DNA of 64,000 bases from Paenibacillus ihumii (GTDB lineage: Bacteria; Bacillota; Bacilli; Paenibacillales; Paenibacillaceae). The translations under genes and the position numbers were made by a program. The notes below the pieces were generated by a model, which was not told the origin of the DNA, ran no database searches, and saw only the letters and a program-made list of their open reading frames with translations. The stretch is from positions 2,666,117 through 2,730,116 of the forward strand of contig NZ_LN884299.1 of the NCBI RefSeq assembly GCF_001403875.1, given 5' to 3'. Below are positions 8,669 to 15,800 of this stretch, piece after piece (position 1 is the first letter of the stretch; the number at the start of each line of letters is the position of its first letter).

Positions 8669-8977
8669 TTAAAAATTTGGTCTAAAGGATTCGAAACGAG
8701 AAGATGTTTCCTTTTCTACTTTTCGTTTCCCGCCATGCAATAGATAGCTTTGATATGTATAATATCGTGTTTCATGAAGAATTTTTATTACCTCTGAAAA
8801 TGCTATAAAGAGCATTCCAGAAACAAAACCACCTACCCACCATGTAAAGGCAATTCCCCAATGGAAACTATCATATCTGCTTGCTGGTTGCCCTGATACT
8901 ATCCCTAAAATAAAGGCTAAAACAATTTCTATGAGACCGATCCATAGAATGACTTTTGCAATTTTATTGGACTCCAT
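8669..8977 (-). CDS. Small membrane protein of unknown function
   Basis: A 102-residue protein with two predicted transmembrane helices (about 6-27 and 45-66) separated by a short loop (GQPASRYDSFHWG) and followed by a basic, Tyr/Lys-rich cytoplasmic tail. I do not recognise a family with confidence; it resembles the many short two-helix proteins of Bacilli. The ATG at 8977 is preceded by GGGAGG, which decides it over an in-frame ATG 54 nt upstream. Base composition is AT-rich, unlike the ribosomal genes on either side. It lies on the 3' side of the tRNA-Pro gene. Confidence 0.65.
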   Translation of the reverse strand: MESNKIAKVILWIGLIEIVLAFILGIVSGQPASRYDSFHWGIAFTWWVGGFVSGMLFIAFSEVIKILHETRYYTYQSYLLHGGKRKVEKETSSRFESFRPNF

Positions 8978-9191
8978 CCCTCTAACCTCCCAAATCTCAA
9001 TATTTTGCATGATTATATCATCGATCGACAATATAGGTCTACAGCATCAGTGATTATTACTCAAGGTAGTTTAAGGTCTTAACACCTTGCGCTAATAAAA
9101 AAACCACCTCCTAGGATGTTAAGAAATCCATTTAAAGATGGTCTGAATTACTTTTATTATTTGGTTGCTCCCTTTTTAATAAAGGGATAAA

Positions 9192-9265
9192 TCGGAGTAG
9201 CGGGATTCGAACCCACGGCCTCACCCACCCCAAGGGTGCGCGCTACCTGACTGCGCCATACCCCG
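9192..9265 (-). tRNA. tRNA-Pro (anticodon GGG)
   Basis: Full cloverleaf on the minus strand: acceptor CGGGGTA/TACTCCG (one G-T pair), D stem GCGC/GCGC, anticodon stem CACCC/GGGTG with loop TTGGGGT giving anticodon GGG, T stem GTGGG/CCCGC (one G-C/G-T style mismatch allowed) with TTCGAAT loop, discriminator A. No CCA is encoded. It reads CCC/CCU proline codons. It stands alone, outside any tRNA cluster. Confidence 0.93.
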
Positions 9266-9343
9266 ATTTAAATAACACAAATATGCCGAAATATCAACGT
9301 TTACCCTGCGATGGTTCAACGCTCGTCGATCGCGGTAATACCA

Positions 9344-9373
9344 TTATACCCCATAGCCGCGCACCCTTGCAAG
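9344..9373 (-). promoter_or_regulatory. Probable tRNA-Pro promoter
   Basis: Minus strand: -35 TTGCAA (9368-9373), 18-nt spacer, -10 TATAAT (9344-9349), leaving a roughly 70-nt precursor leader before the tRNA. The stretch 9374-9533 shows nothing further that I can name. Confidence 0.5.
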
Positions 9374-9533
9374 ATTAACGAGCGCACCCTCGCCCACAAT
9401 TTGCCGCGAACTTACGCTATTACTGAACACATATATAATAGAAGGAACGCGCAACCCCCTATTTGCTTTCGTTATTAATATCGTCGGTACACGCACATCA
9501 GACGGACGGCTTATTACGTCTTAAAACGCAAAA

Positions 9534-9580
9534 AAGAGGCGCAGACTCAACGGATTTCTTCCGCAAAGCCTGCGCCTCTT
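9534..9580 (-). terminator. Terminator of the accessory unit 10882-9728
   Basis: Minus strand: AAGAGGCGCAG pairs with CTGCGCCTCTT (11 bp, long loop that can fold further) and is followed by TTTT. It marks the 3' end of transcription coming from the two unknown genes upstream. Confidence 0.75.
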
Positions 9581-9727
9581 ATTACGTTCTTTTCGGTTTC
9601 ATCCTCGCCGTTACCACCGCTACCATCCGCGTAACTTTCCGCCAGCATACGTCCTAATTGAATCGATGATAATTCAACCGTGTGACATCCTGGCGTTAGG
9701 AATCCCGTGATTATGTACCAGAATTTA

Positions 9728-10189
9728 TCATCTGTTTATAATAATTTCTTTTTCGAATATGACTTCATTTGTTCCGTTGTCGGATTTAACCAGATCTCCG
9801 ATTAGATTGCTGCCATTTACTCCAATCGCTTTTTTTACGTCACTAGATTGAACGCCTGAGCGAATTACAACCTTGTACCTGCCAATATCCAATTTAATAT
9901 CTTCCGTTTGAAACTTACCATTGTTAACGTACATAGAATCATACTTTCTAAAATGTTCGTTATTGCTGATCGTAAACATTAAATCATAATCGTCTGGTAA
10001 ATTTGTCTCGCCTTTAAATTTAACGTAACCATTAACGTTTTCCATTTTCAAATTAATGAAAACGTCGATTTTATTCTCGCTTATTTGTTCCTCTGCAGCG
10101 TCGGACGTTGATGAGTTTGATTGAAAACCTTCGCTATCAAAATCGATGATTTTGTTTTTAACCGCAATTAGGCTCATCATATTCGTCAA
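9728..10189 (-). CDS. Unknown protein with a TNLPD-type domain
   Basis: A 153-residue acidic/AT-rich-encoded protein. Residues about 40-153 align with the lipoprotein at 11191-11886: shared blocks are GxTNLPDxxxLM, VxxGxFQ, GxYxxVxxS and VQxSxVKKxIGxNGxxLxG followed by KSD. Unlike that paralogue it has no signal peptide or lipobox. The first start is a TTG right after GGGGG; ATG codons follow at 10180 and 10177. Its frame is the same as that of the upstream gene and separated from it by a single TAG plus 12 sense codons, so it could be the cut-off C-terminal domain of a membrane-anchored protein. Function unknown. Confidence 0.6.
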   Translation of the reverse strand: MTNMMSLIAVKNKIIDFDSEGFQSNSSTSDAAEEQISENKIDVFINLKMENVNGYVKFKGETNLPDDYDLMFTISNNEHFRKYDSMYVNNGKFQTEDIKLDIGRYKVVIRSGVQSSDVKKAIGVNGSNLIGDLVKSDNGTNEVIFEKEIIINR

Positions 10190-10225
10190 AGTTCCCCCGT
10201 ATTTTTCATACGCATTGTAATGGCT

Positions 10226-10882
10226 CTATAATTTATTCATAAACCAATCCAAATCGGCACCAACGACAACGCCCATTCCCCCCCAGTAGTTTAACACTTC
10301 CGAAACGGCGCTTTCTCTCTGAAGACTATTAAATTCGATCCACTGTTTAGCATTTATTCGATGGATTTGATCATTATAAGATCCAGGGAAATAATATTCC
10401 TCACCGCCGATATTCACGACATTGTTACGATGATTATATTTTTTGTCGCTAGTTATAAATTGAAGTCTTGATTTGAAATCTGTCAAATAATTTGTAGAGC
10501 CTTCTTCTACTTTGTTTAGCCCGGTTAGAACTGTAAGGTGACGGCGAGATTCATTATAACTTTGATACACTTCTTCAATAAAACGGTATTGTTGTTCAAC
10601 GGAGAGTTGATCAAAATCGTCCATCATATATATTTTCATATAGAAACAATTAAGATACGATTGGACGCACTCGTAACTCTTTACGCTTGGATTATTGGCT
10701 TTAACGTTATTTTTAAACCACGTATCGATTGCGTATTCAAAGTTTCGATTTTTAATTTCTTCATTGTTGGTTCTACTTGTTTCTACAATCACCATTACCA
10801 GAATAACAATCGTTAAAAGTATCCAGAATATGAATCTTCCTTTAGTAAAAAATCGCTTTTTTTCATTATAATTCACGTTCAT
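10226..10882 (-). CDS. Membrane-anchored protein of unknown function
   Basis: A 218-residue protein with a basic N-terminus, one transmembrane helix (about 16-34) and a roughly 180-residue extracytoplasmic part rich in Asn, Tyr and Asp, with no family I recognise. Two Cys (YECVQSYLNCFY) could pair outside the cell. It ends in a TAG at 10226-10228; the following gene lies in the same frame. Codon use is AT-rich compared with the flanking housekeeping genes, pointing to acquisition by transfer. The start at 10882 has only a weak GGAAG upstream. Confidence 0.6.
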   Translation of the reverse strand: MNVNYNEKKRFFTKGRFIFWILLTIVILVMVIVETSRTNNEEIKNRNFEYAIDTWFKNNVKANNPSVKSYECVQSYLNCFYMKIYMMDDFDQLSVEQQYRFIEEVYQSYNESRRHLTVLTGLNKVEEGSTNYLTDFKSRLQFITSDKKYNHRNNVVNIGGEEYYFPGSYNDQIHRINAKQWIEFNSLQRESAVSEVLNYWGGMGVVVGADLDWFMNKL

Positions 10883-11036
10883 TCACTGCTTCCTTTCGAT
10901 TAATTTCGACACCCCCTATTCTATCATGAAAATAAATGAACTGGCACAATTTCCTAATTGTGAAGGCCGTAGAATGACCTATGATGAATTAGTCAAAATA
11001 TTTTATATTCAGTTTTTGCATCTGTAGTGCCTTCTT

Positions 11037-11138
11037 CTAGGTAACAGTTATTTCTTCTGGCGTTAGGCTGATTCCTTTTAATTCGAGTTGTAGGCGTTTT
11101 TTGTTTGTCTTATATATTACCCTCTAAGGATTCAGAAA
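11037..11138 (-). pseudogene. Possible 3' gene fragment, about 33 codons
   Basis: Within 10883-11190, otherwise without a gene, the minus strand has an open frame ending in TAG at 11037 that reads NKKRLQLELKGISLTPEEI near its C-terminus. It has no start or ribosome binding site and looks like the tail of a lost gene; the family is not recognised and it could be chance. Confidence 0.2.
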
Positions 11139-11146
11139 AGAAAAAA

Positions 11147-11162
11147 CCTGCTCAAAGGCAGG
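11147..11162 (-). terminator. Terminator after the lipoprotein gene
   Basis: Minus strand: CCTGC pairs with GCAGG around a 6-nt loop, followed by TTTTTTCTTTTC, 28 nt after the stop codon. Confidence 0.75.
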
Positions 11163-11190
11163 CCATAAAATAATAATATATTATAATTTT

Positions 11191-11886
11191 TTATTCTCCA
11201 AGAAAATCTCCTATAATGGCTTCTAGTTCTGCTCTTATTTCTTCTTGAGTCATTTCTTCAACAGGCTTGTATTCACCATTACTATTATAATCATTTACGT
11301 TTGTTGAAGGGGTTTTAAAGTCATTTTCAAGCTCTTCACTCGTGTTTGTATCACTTTGTATAGTAGTAATGGTGAAATCCTTCGTTATATAAACCGTATT
11401 TCCCCAAACTGAATCAGATTTTATATTGTGGCCGGATAAGAACAATCCATTATCACCAATTATCTTCTTGACTTCACTTGGCTGAACATTTGCAGTCGAA
11501 GAGGTCACTACTAAATTATATGTACCTGCTGCAAGACCATTGCCCCGATCTGAAAAAGGCCCTGCTTGAAAAGAGCCGCTACTGACATTTACGTTATCCT
11601 GAGCAAAGTAAGAACTGGAATCACTTTTTAAATTCAGCATTAAATGCATGCCGTCTGGAAGATTTGTAGTTCCGTTGACTAAAACAGTATTATCAGTCTG
11701 AACAAGTGTTTGAATGGATAACTCAACATTAATAAGTTTTTTTTCAGCGTTCTCAATAGTTGAACTTGTTGTCATAGAAGAGTCCACGACTTTTGTTTTC
11801 TCTAGCTGAGACTCCTTATCAGAATCCGCGCAACCAGCAATAAAACAACAAATTAGTACAACTAATAACGTACTGTACTTTTTCAT
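11191..11886 (-). CDS. Putative lipoprotein with a TNLPD-type domain
   Basis: A 231-residue secreted lipoprotein of unknown function. A basic start (MKKYS), hydrophobic core and lipobox IAGC place the lipidated Cys near residue 19. After a Ser/Thr/Lys-rich spacer comes the domain shared with the product of 9728-10189 (GTTNLPDGMHLML, VNVSSGSFQ, GTYNLVVTSS, VQPSEVKKIIGDNG), then an Asn/Glu-rich linker and a short helical end (EEMTQEEIRAELEAIIGDFL). The ATG at 11886 follows GGAGGGC; the ATG 30 nt upstream has no site. It would sit on the outer face of the membrane, possibly binding a ligand. AT-rich, probably acquired with its paralogue. Confidence 0.75.
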   Translation of the reverse strand: MKKYSTLLVVLICCFIAGCADSDKESQLEKTKVVDSSMTTSSTIENAEKKLINVELSIQTLVQTDNTVLVNGTTNLPDGMHLMLNLKSDSSSYFAQDNVNVSSGSFQAGPFSDRGNGLAAGTYNLVVTSSTANVQPSEVKKIIGDNGLFLSGHNIKSDSVWGNTVYITKDFTITTIQSDTNTSEELENDFKTPSTNVNDYNSNGEYKPVEEMTQEEIRAELEAIIGDFLGE

Positions 11887-12268
11887 TTGTAAGCCCTCCA
11901 ACCTAACATTTTCCACAATTCTATCATTTACGACAAATTAGGTCTATAGAATTAGAATGTTTAGGTTAGTGATCCAGGAGAACTATTCTAGCATCCTGAA
12001 TCGGAATATCAACTTTGTTCTCCATTTTTTTACTCATGTGTAATCACACATTCCACAGGCCTTTATTTCAAATTTGGGGGTATTACGCCTTTCCTTCCTG
12101 CTCCTGATATATCCACACAATATCAAAATAGTGCAATTACCGATAGTCGTTAATAAATGCAAATTGCTTGGTGTCTGATGTAAAATATATAATTTTTTTC
12201 TTAGATACCCATTCATAGCTTTATAAATTTTTAAAAAATTACTACTTGAGATTAACAGATACCCCCCC
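11887..12268. other. AT-rich intergenic stretch, nothing recognised
   Basis: About 380 bases of AT-rich DNA. A 60-codon minus-strand frame (12034-12216) has no ribosome binding site and no protein-like features, so it is not called. No RNA gene or repeat seen. Confidence 0.5.
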
Positions 12269-12279
12269 CAAAAAAAATA

Positions 12280-12319
12280 AAGAGCGCGTGCGGCGGCTTC
12301 CCTCGCTGCAAGCGCTCTT
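12280..12319 (-). terminator. Strong terminator after the small-protein pair
   Basis: Minus strand: AAGAGCGC pairs with GCGCTCTT, with further pairing inside (GC and GCG segments), followed by TATTTTTTTT. It closes the transcript carrying the two short genes at 12568-12349. Confidence 0.85.
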
Positions 12320-12348
12320 ATATTGCTTGACGTATTATCCTTCGATAA

Positions 12349-12423
12349 TCACTCATATGGCAGGTTCTCGTTCAACAATTCAAATTCCTCATCTATCGGG
12401 TCGATTAAGTATTCATTTAACAT
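12349..12423 (-). CDS. Predicted 24-residue acidic peptide
   Basis: An ATG at 12423 follows a full AAGGAGG at ideal spacing and opens a 24-codon frame ending in TGA. The peptide (MLNEYLIDPIDEEFELL... ending NLPYE) is strongly acidic and has no membrane segment. It comes 28 nt after the 38-residue gene and just before a strong terminator, so both are likely translated from one short mRNA. No family is recognised; a signalling peptide, a leader peptide or a small regulator are all possible. Confidence 0.5.
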   Translation of the reverse strand: MLNEYLIDPIDEEFELLNENLPYE

Positions 12424-12451
12424 TCGAATAACCTCCTTCTTGCAAAAAAAA

Positions 12452-12568
12452 CTACTTCCCGCGGGCAGCGTAAAATTCAAGGATATCGTCCACCGTCAGG
12501 ATAGGATCGTCTTCTCTTCTTCCATGATCTTGAGACTGCTGTTCTTCATTCTTCTCTTTCTGTTCCAT
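12452..12568 (-). CDS. Predicted 38-residue charged small protein
   Basis: An ATG at 12568 follows GGGAGG and opens a 38-codon frame ending in TAG. The N-terminal half is Lys/Glu/Gln-rich; the C-terminal half (DPILTVDDILEFYAARGK) looks like a short amphipathic helix. It is followed at 28 nt by the 24-residue gene with its own strong binding site, then a terminator. No family is recognised. It is divergent from the polysaccharide deacetylase gene. Confidence 0.55.
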   Translation of the reverse strand: MEQKEKNEEQQSQDHGRREDDPILTVDDILEFYAARGK

Positions 12569-12831
12569 GAAGCTCTGCCTCCCAAACAAAATAAACGTGA
12601 TTAGACGCCTCTAGTTATTTAACCAGAAGAATCCATTTTGAAACAGCCTTGCCACGGTTTATGATCTGTAATCGAAGAATAAATATGCACATGCATCTTC
12701 ATCATATTCCGCTGCAAGCTAGAGCGTGCCAGTCTACAAAGATTTTATGCAATATTTACATTTTCTACACCTTTTCAGCAGCTGCTTTCAGTTACAATAG
12801 AGCTAGCAAGTTACCAAGAAGGAGAGTCATT

Positions 12832-13743
12832 ATGAAACGCTTTAAGAAGTACGCTTTAATTTCACTAGCTTGTATGATTATTCTGTATGCAGTAGCTGTC
12901 GCCAATCCAGGCACTGTTCTCTCGCGCAAAGCCTGCAGCTCCTGGAGCCTAGTCAAGGATCAGGCATTTCTTATGACTCACCCCCGGCAGAACGACAAGC
13001 CGAAGCTCCCTGCCGACTTCTCGATCCAGCCCGGCAGCGCCGAGCAGGTTCCGGTTCTTATGTACCACTACATCACGCCTCAAGCCTATAATGATCAGCC
13101 GAACAATAATTCAATCATGAATTTGGAAGCCTTCGAGGAAGGCATGAAATATTTGTACGAGCAAGGCTACTATACGGCTACGCTAGAGGAACTGGAGCAA
13201 TACGTGATGGGCAAGAAAGCTCTTCCTGCTAAAAGCGTAGTAATTACTTTCGATGACGGCTATCAAAATAATTATGTCTATGCTTATCCTATCCTGAAAA
13301 AGTATGGCTTCAACGCAACCATCTTCCTGATCGGCAGCAGAATACAGCCGGAAACATCGGTCTTTGATCCCGCTAAAAAGAGCTATCTCTCCTTTGAAGA
13401 GATCAAGGCCGCGTCGGATGTGTTCGAGTTCCACAGTCATACATATGACCTGCACCAGAAAGGCTTTATGAAATGCGGAGTGAATTACGCGTCAGGCTTC
13501 GACACGGAGAATCTGGAGGCGGATATCGCCAAAATGAAGGAGCTCGGCATTGACAGCCCTTACTTTGCCTATCCTTTCGGTGAAAAAAGCACGCAGATGG
13601 TCTATGCCCTGCAGGAGAACAGCTACCGCATGGCCCTTACGGTGCATCAAGGCTTCGTCAAGCCCGGAGACCCGCTGATGAGATTAAATCGGCTCACGGT
13701 CACCTCGGCAACGAATATGGCTGAGTTGCTGCAAAATGAATAG
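12832..13743 (+). CDS. Membrane-anchored/secreted polysaccharide deacetylase
   Basis: A 303-residue NodB-homology carbohydrate esterase (CE4-like), removing acetyl groups from a cell-surface or peptidoglycan sugar polymer. An N-terminal hydrophobic segment (about 7-26) is a signal peptide or anchor. The catalytic motifs are VPVLMYHYI, TFDDGY (metal-binding Asp and base), HSHTYDLH (two metal His) and YFAYPFGE. Its MYH opening resembles the IcaB/PgaB-like branch. ATG 12832 follows AAGGAGAG. It is the only plus-strand gene in the trmD-rplS gap, so it interrupts an operon that is co-directional in relatives. Confidence 0.9.
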   Translation: MKRFKKYALISLACMIILYAVAVANPGTVLSRKACSSWSLVKDQAFLMTHPRQNDKPKLPADFSIQPGSAEQVPVLMYHYITPQAYNDQPNNNSIMNLEAFEEGMKYLYEQGYYTATLEELEQYVMGKKALPAKSVVITFDDGYQNNYVYAYPILKKYGFNATIFLIGSRIQPETSVFDPAKKSYLSFEEIKAASDVFEFHSHTYDLHQKGFMKCGVNYASGFDTENLEADIAKMKELGIDSPYFAYPFGEKSTQMVYALQENSYRMALTVHQGFVKPGDPLMRLNRLTVTSATNMAELLQNE

Positions 13744-13807
13744 AGAATGGCTCTATGAGTTGGAGCCAAAACAGATAAAAATAGCCATAAAAGTACGAAA
13801 CAAATGA

Positions 13808-13827
13808 CCCTCGCCTTCAGGCGAGGG
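13808..13827. terminator. Bidirectional terminator between deacetylase gene and trmD
   Basis: CCCTCGCC and GGCGAGGG pair around TTCA. On the plus strand it is followed by TTTT; it lies between convergent genes and can serve both. Confidence 0.75.
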
Positions 13828-13845
13828 TTTTAAAGCTTCTTTCCG

Positions 13846-14595
13846 CTACTCTTCATGCTCTGCCCTGATTTCCTCCAGCCACTTCCGGTCCTTTGGAGTA
13901 AGCTCTATCTGCTCCAGCAAGTCGGGACGTCGCAGCCACGTTCTGCGCAGCGCCTCCTTACGGCGCCAATCGGCTACATTCGCATGATGCCCGCTAAGCA
14001 GGATATCCGGCACCTTCCATCCCCTGAACTCCACAGGCCGGGTATAATGCGGGTACTCCAGCAATCCGGTGCTGAAGGAGTCGCTGATGGCGCTCGTCTC
14101 GTTGCCAAGCACGCCGGGGAGCAGACGAACGACGCTGTCAATGACGACCATGGCCGGCAGCTCTCCGCCCGTAAGGACGTAATCTCCGATCGACAGCTCA
14201 TCGGTCACCAGATGCTGCCTGATCCGCTCATCATACCCCTCATAATGGCCGCATATGAAGATCAGGTGCTCCTCCTTCGCCAGCTCCTCCGCCTTGCGCT
14301 GCGTAAAGCTCTCGCCCTGCGGACACATCAGGATAACGCGTGGAGCAGACCCCTCGGAGGGGTAGCCGGACAGCAAGTCCTCCACCGCCCGAAATATCGG
14401 ATCAGGCTTCAGCACCATCCCTCCGCCTCCCCCGTACGGCGTGTCATCCACCGTGCCGTGCTTATTTCCGGCGTAATCCCGAAAGTTCACCGGATTCAGG
14501 GAGACAAGCCCTTTATCCTGCGCCTTGCCGAGAATGCTCGTTCCAAACACGCCAGTAAACATTTCCGGAAACAACGTCAGTACGTCGACTCTCAT
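13846..14595 (-). CDS. trmD: tRNA (guanine-N1-)-methyltransferase
   Basis: A 249-residue TrmD, which makes m1G37 in tRNAs with G36 (including tRNA-Pro) and prevents frameshifting. The trefoil-knot SAM-binding region reads ICGHYEGYDERI and SIGDYVLTGGELPAMVVID; the N-terminus MRVDVLTLFPEMF is typical. Its start lies 2 nt after the rimM stop, so the two are translationally coupled. In relatives rplS follows; here a 5.8-kb insertion does. Confidence 0.97.
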   Translation of the reverse strand: MRVDVLTLFPEMFTGVFGTSILGKAQDKGLVSLNPVNFRDYAGNKHGTVDDTPYGGGGGMVLKPDPIFRAVEDLLSGYPSEGSAPRVILMCPQGESFTQRKAEELAKEEHLIFICGHYEGYDERIRQHLVTDELSIGDYVLTGGELPAMVVIDSVVRLLPGVLGNETSAISDSFSTGLLEYPHYTRPVEFRGWKVPDILLSGHHANVADWRRKEALRRTWLRRPDLLEQIELTPKDRKWLEEIRAEHEE

Positions 14596-14597
14596 CC

Positions 14598-15116
14598 CTA
14601 CAGCAGCCCTTCCATCAGATGAACTTTAACCAGCTTCGCCTTCACGTCCACATCGAGCACGACATCGTCAATGACCGGGAGCAGTAGCTGCTTGCGGGAA
14701 GGCATTTTGACGACCCACACATCATTCGCGCCCGGACGAAGAATCTCCTCGATCACGCCGAGCTCTTCTCCTTCTTCATCCATGACCCGGCAGCCAATGA
14801 TCTCATAGAAATAATACTCGTTCTCAGGCAGCTCCACGGATTCCTCTTTGCTCACCTTCACATCGAAGCCTTTATATTTCTCAACCTGATTGATATTGTC
14901 ATACCCCGCAAAACGGACGATGAACATTCCTTTATTAGGCCGGGCGGAGGCCACCGTAACTTGAATCTGCTCTCCACTCTCCGGATGAACCAGAATTAGC
15001 TGGCTCTTCGGGGCGAAGCGCACCTCCGGGAAATCCGTGCTGGAAATAATCTTCAGCTCTCCGCGGATACCGTGTGTATTAACGATTTTGCCAACAGATA
15101 GCAATGAATCCGACAT
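14598..15116 (-). CDS. rimM: Ribosome maturation factor RimM
   Basis: A 172-residue RimM, which binds uS19 and aids maturation of the 30S head. The N-terminal beta-barrel (VGKIVNTHGIRGELKIIS) and the C-terminal PRC-barrel (YYFYEIIGCRVMDEEGEELG ... DVWVV) are both present. ATG 15116 follows AAGGAGG; an in-frame start 18 nt earlier is less well placed. Confidence 0.95.
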   Translation of the reverse strand: MSDSLLSVGKIVNTHGIRGELKIISSTDFPEVRFAPKSQLILVHPESGEQIQVTVASARPNKGMFIVRFAGYDNINQVEKYKGFDVKVSKEESVELPENEYYFYEIIGCRVMDEEGEELGVIEEILRPGANDVWVVKMPSRKQLLLPVIDDVVLDVDVKAKLVKVHLMEGLL

Positions 15117-15190
15117 AACATCCTCCTTGACCAAAATTTATCGAGTGTGCTGATTCGATCTCCGGCTTCAGCTTCAGCATGTACGAAAAA

Positions 15191-15214
15191 GGGCTAGGAC
15201 AGTCATCCTAACCC
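15191..15214 (-). terminator. Hairpin between khpA and rimM
   Basis: Minus strand: GGGTTAGGA pairs with TCCTAGCCC, followed by TTTTTCG. It suggests that rpsP-khpA are transcribed at a higher level than rimM-trmD, with partial readthrough. Confidence 0.7.
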
Positions 15215-15228
15215 TCTTTCGTATATTT

Positions 15229-15459
15229 TTAAGATATGATATCCACGGTAACCCGTTTATCCATCTTAACGGCTGCCGATGCCACAACCGTGCGGAGCGC
15301 CTTGGCGATTCTTCCCTGCTTGCCGATGACTTTCCCTACATCGTCTGGATGCACAGACAGCTCATACACAATCAGGTGTTCCTTCTCCACGACCTCCACA
15401 CGGACATCGTCCGGATGATCAACAAGAGCCTTCGCAATAACGCCGACTAATTGTTCCAT
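15229..15459 (-). CDS. khpA: KH-domain RNA-binding protein KhpA (YlqC)
   Basis: A 76-residue single KH domain with the RNA-binding loop VIGKQGRIAKALR. KhpA works with KhpB in RNA binding and cell-shape control in Gram-positive bacteria. The start at 15459 is 23 nt after the rpsP stop and follows GAGGGTCC. The adjacent ylqD of Bacillus is absent. Confidence 0.93.
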   Translation of the reverse strand: MEQLVGVIAKALVDHPDDVRVEVVEKEHLIVYELSVHPDDVGKVIGKQGRIAKALRTVVASAAVKMDKRVTVDIIS

Positions 15460-15482
15460 AAAGGGACCCTCCGAATCAGCAA

Positions 15483-15755
15483 TTATTTCTGCTGCTTAAG
15501 CTCATGAAATTTCTTCATTACGCCTGCTTTGCTGAGCAGGTTACGAACAGTATCAGATGCTTGCGCACCGTTCTGAAGCCATTTCAACGCTTTCTCTTCG
15601 TCAATGTTTACTGCTGCCGGTTCAGCGACCGGGTTGTAGTAACCAATTTCCTCGATAAAACGGCCGTCACGCGGGGAACGGGAATCCGAAACCACGATGC
15701 GGTAGAAAGGAGCTTTATGAGCACCCATACGTTTCAAACGAATACGAACTGCCAC
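15483..15755 (-). CDS. rpsP: Ribosomal protein bS16
   Basis: A 90-residue bS16 with the diagnostic N-terminus AVRIRLKRMGAHKAPFYRIVVSDSRSPRDGRFIEEIGYYNP. The start is a GTG at 15755, 7-8 nt after AAGGAGGTG; an ATG 18 nt upstream overlaps that site and is rejected. It follows ffh closely, as in Bacillus. Confidence 0.97.
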   Translation of the reverse strand: MAVRIRLKRMGAHKAPFYRIVVSDSRSPRDGRFIEEIGYYNPVAEPAAVNIDEEKALKWLQNGAQASDTVRNLLSKAGVMKKFHELKQQK

Positions 15756-15800
15756 GAAATTCACCTCCTTCAAAGAATCAAAACTGATATCTAAGCGGCT

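Noticed and set aside
9101..9190. Possible terminators behind tRNA-Pro
   Set aside because: Two weak hairpins (CCCTTT/AAAGGG near 9180 and one around 9110) can be drawn, but none has both a stable stem and a good T-run, so no call is made.
9463..9657. 64-codon plus-strand frame over the terminator
   Set aside because: It spans the 11-bp terminator stem at 9534-9580 and has no ribosome binding site.
12034..12216. 60-codon minus-strand frame in AT-rich DNA
   Set aside because: No ribosome binding site and no protein-like pattern.
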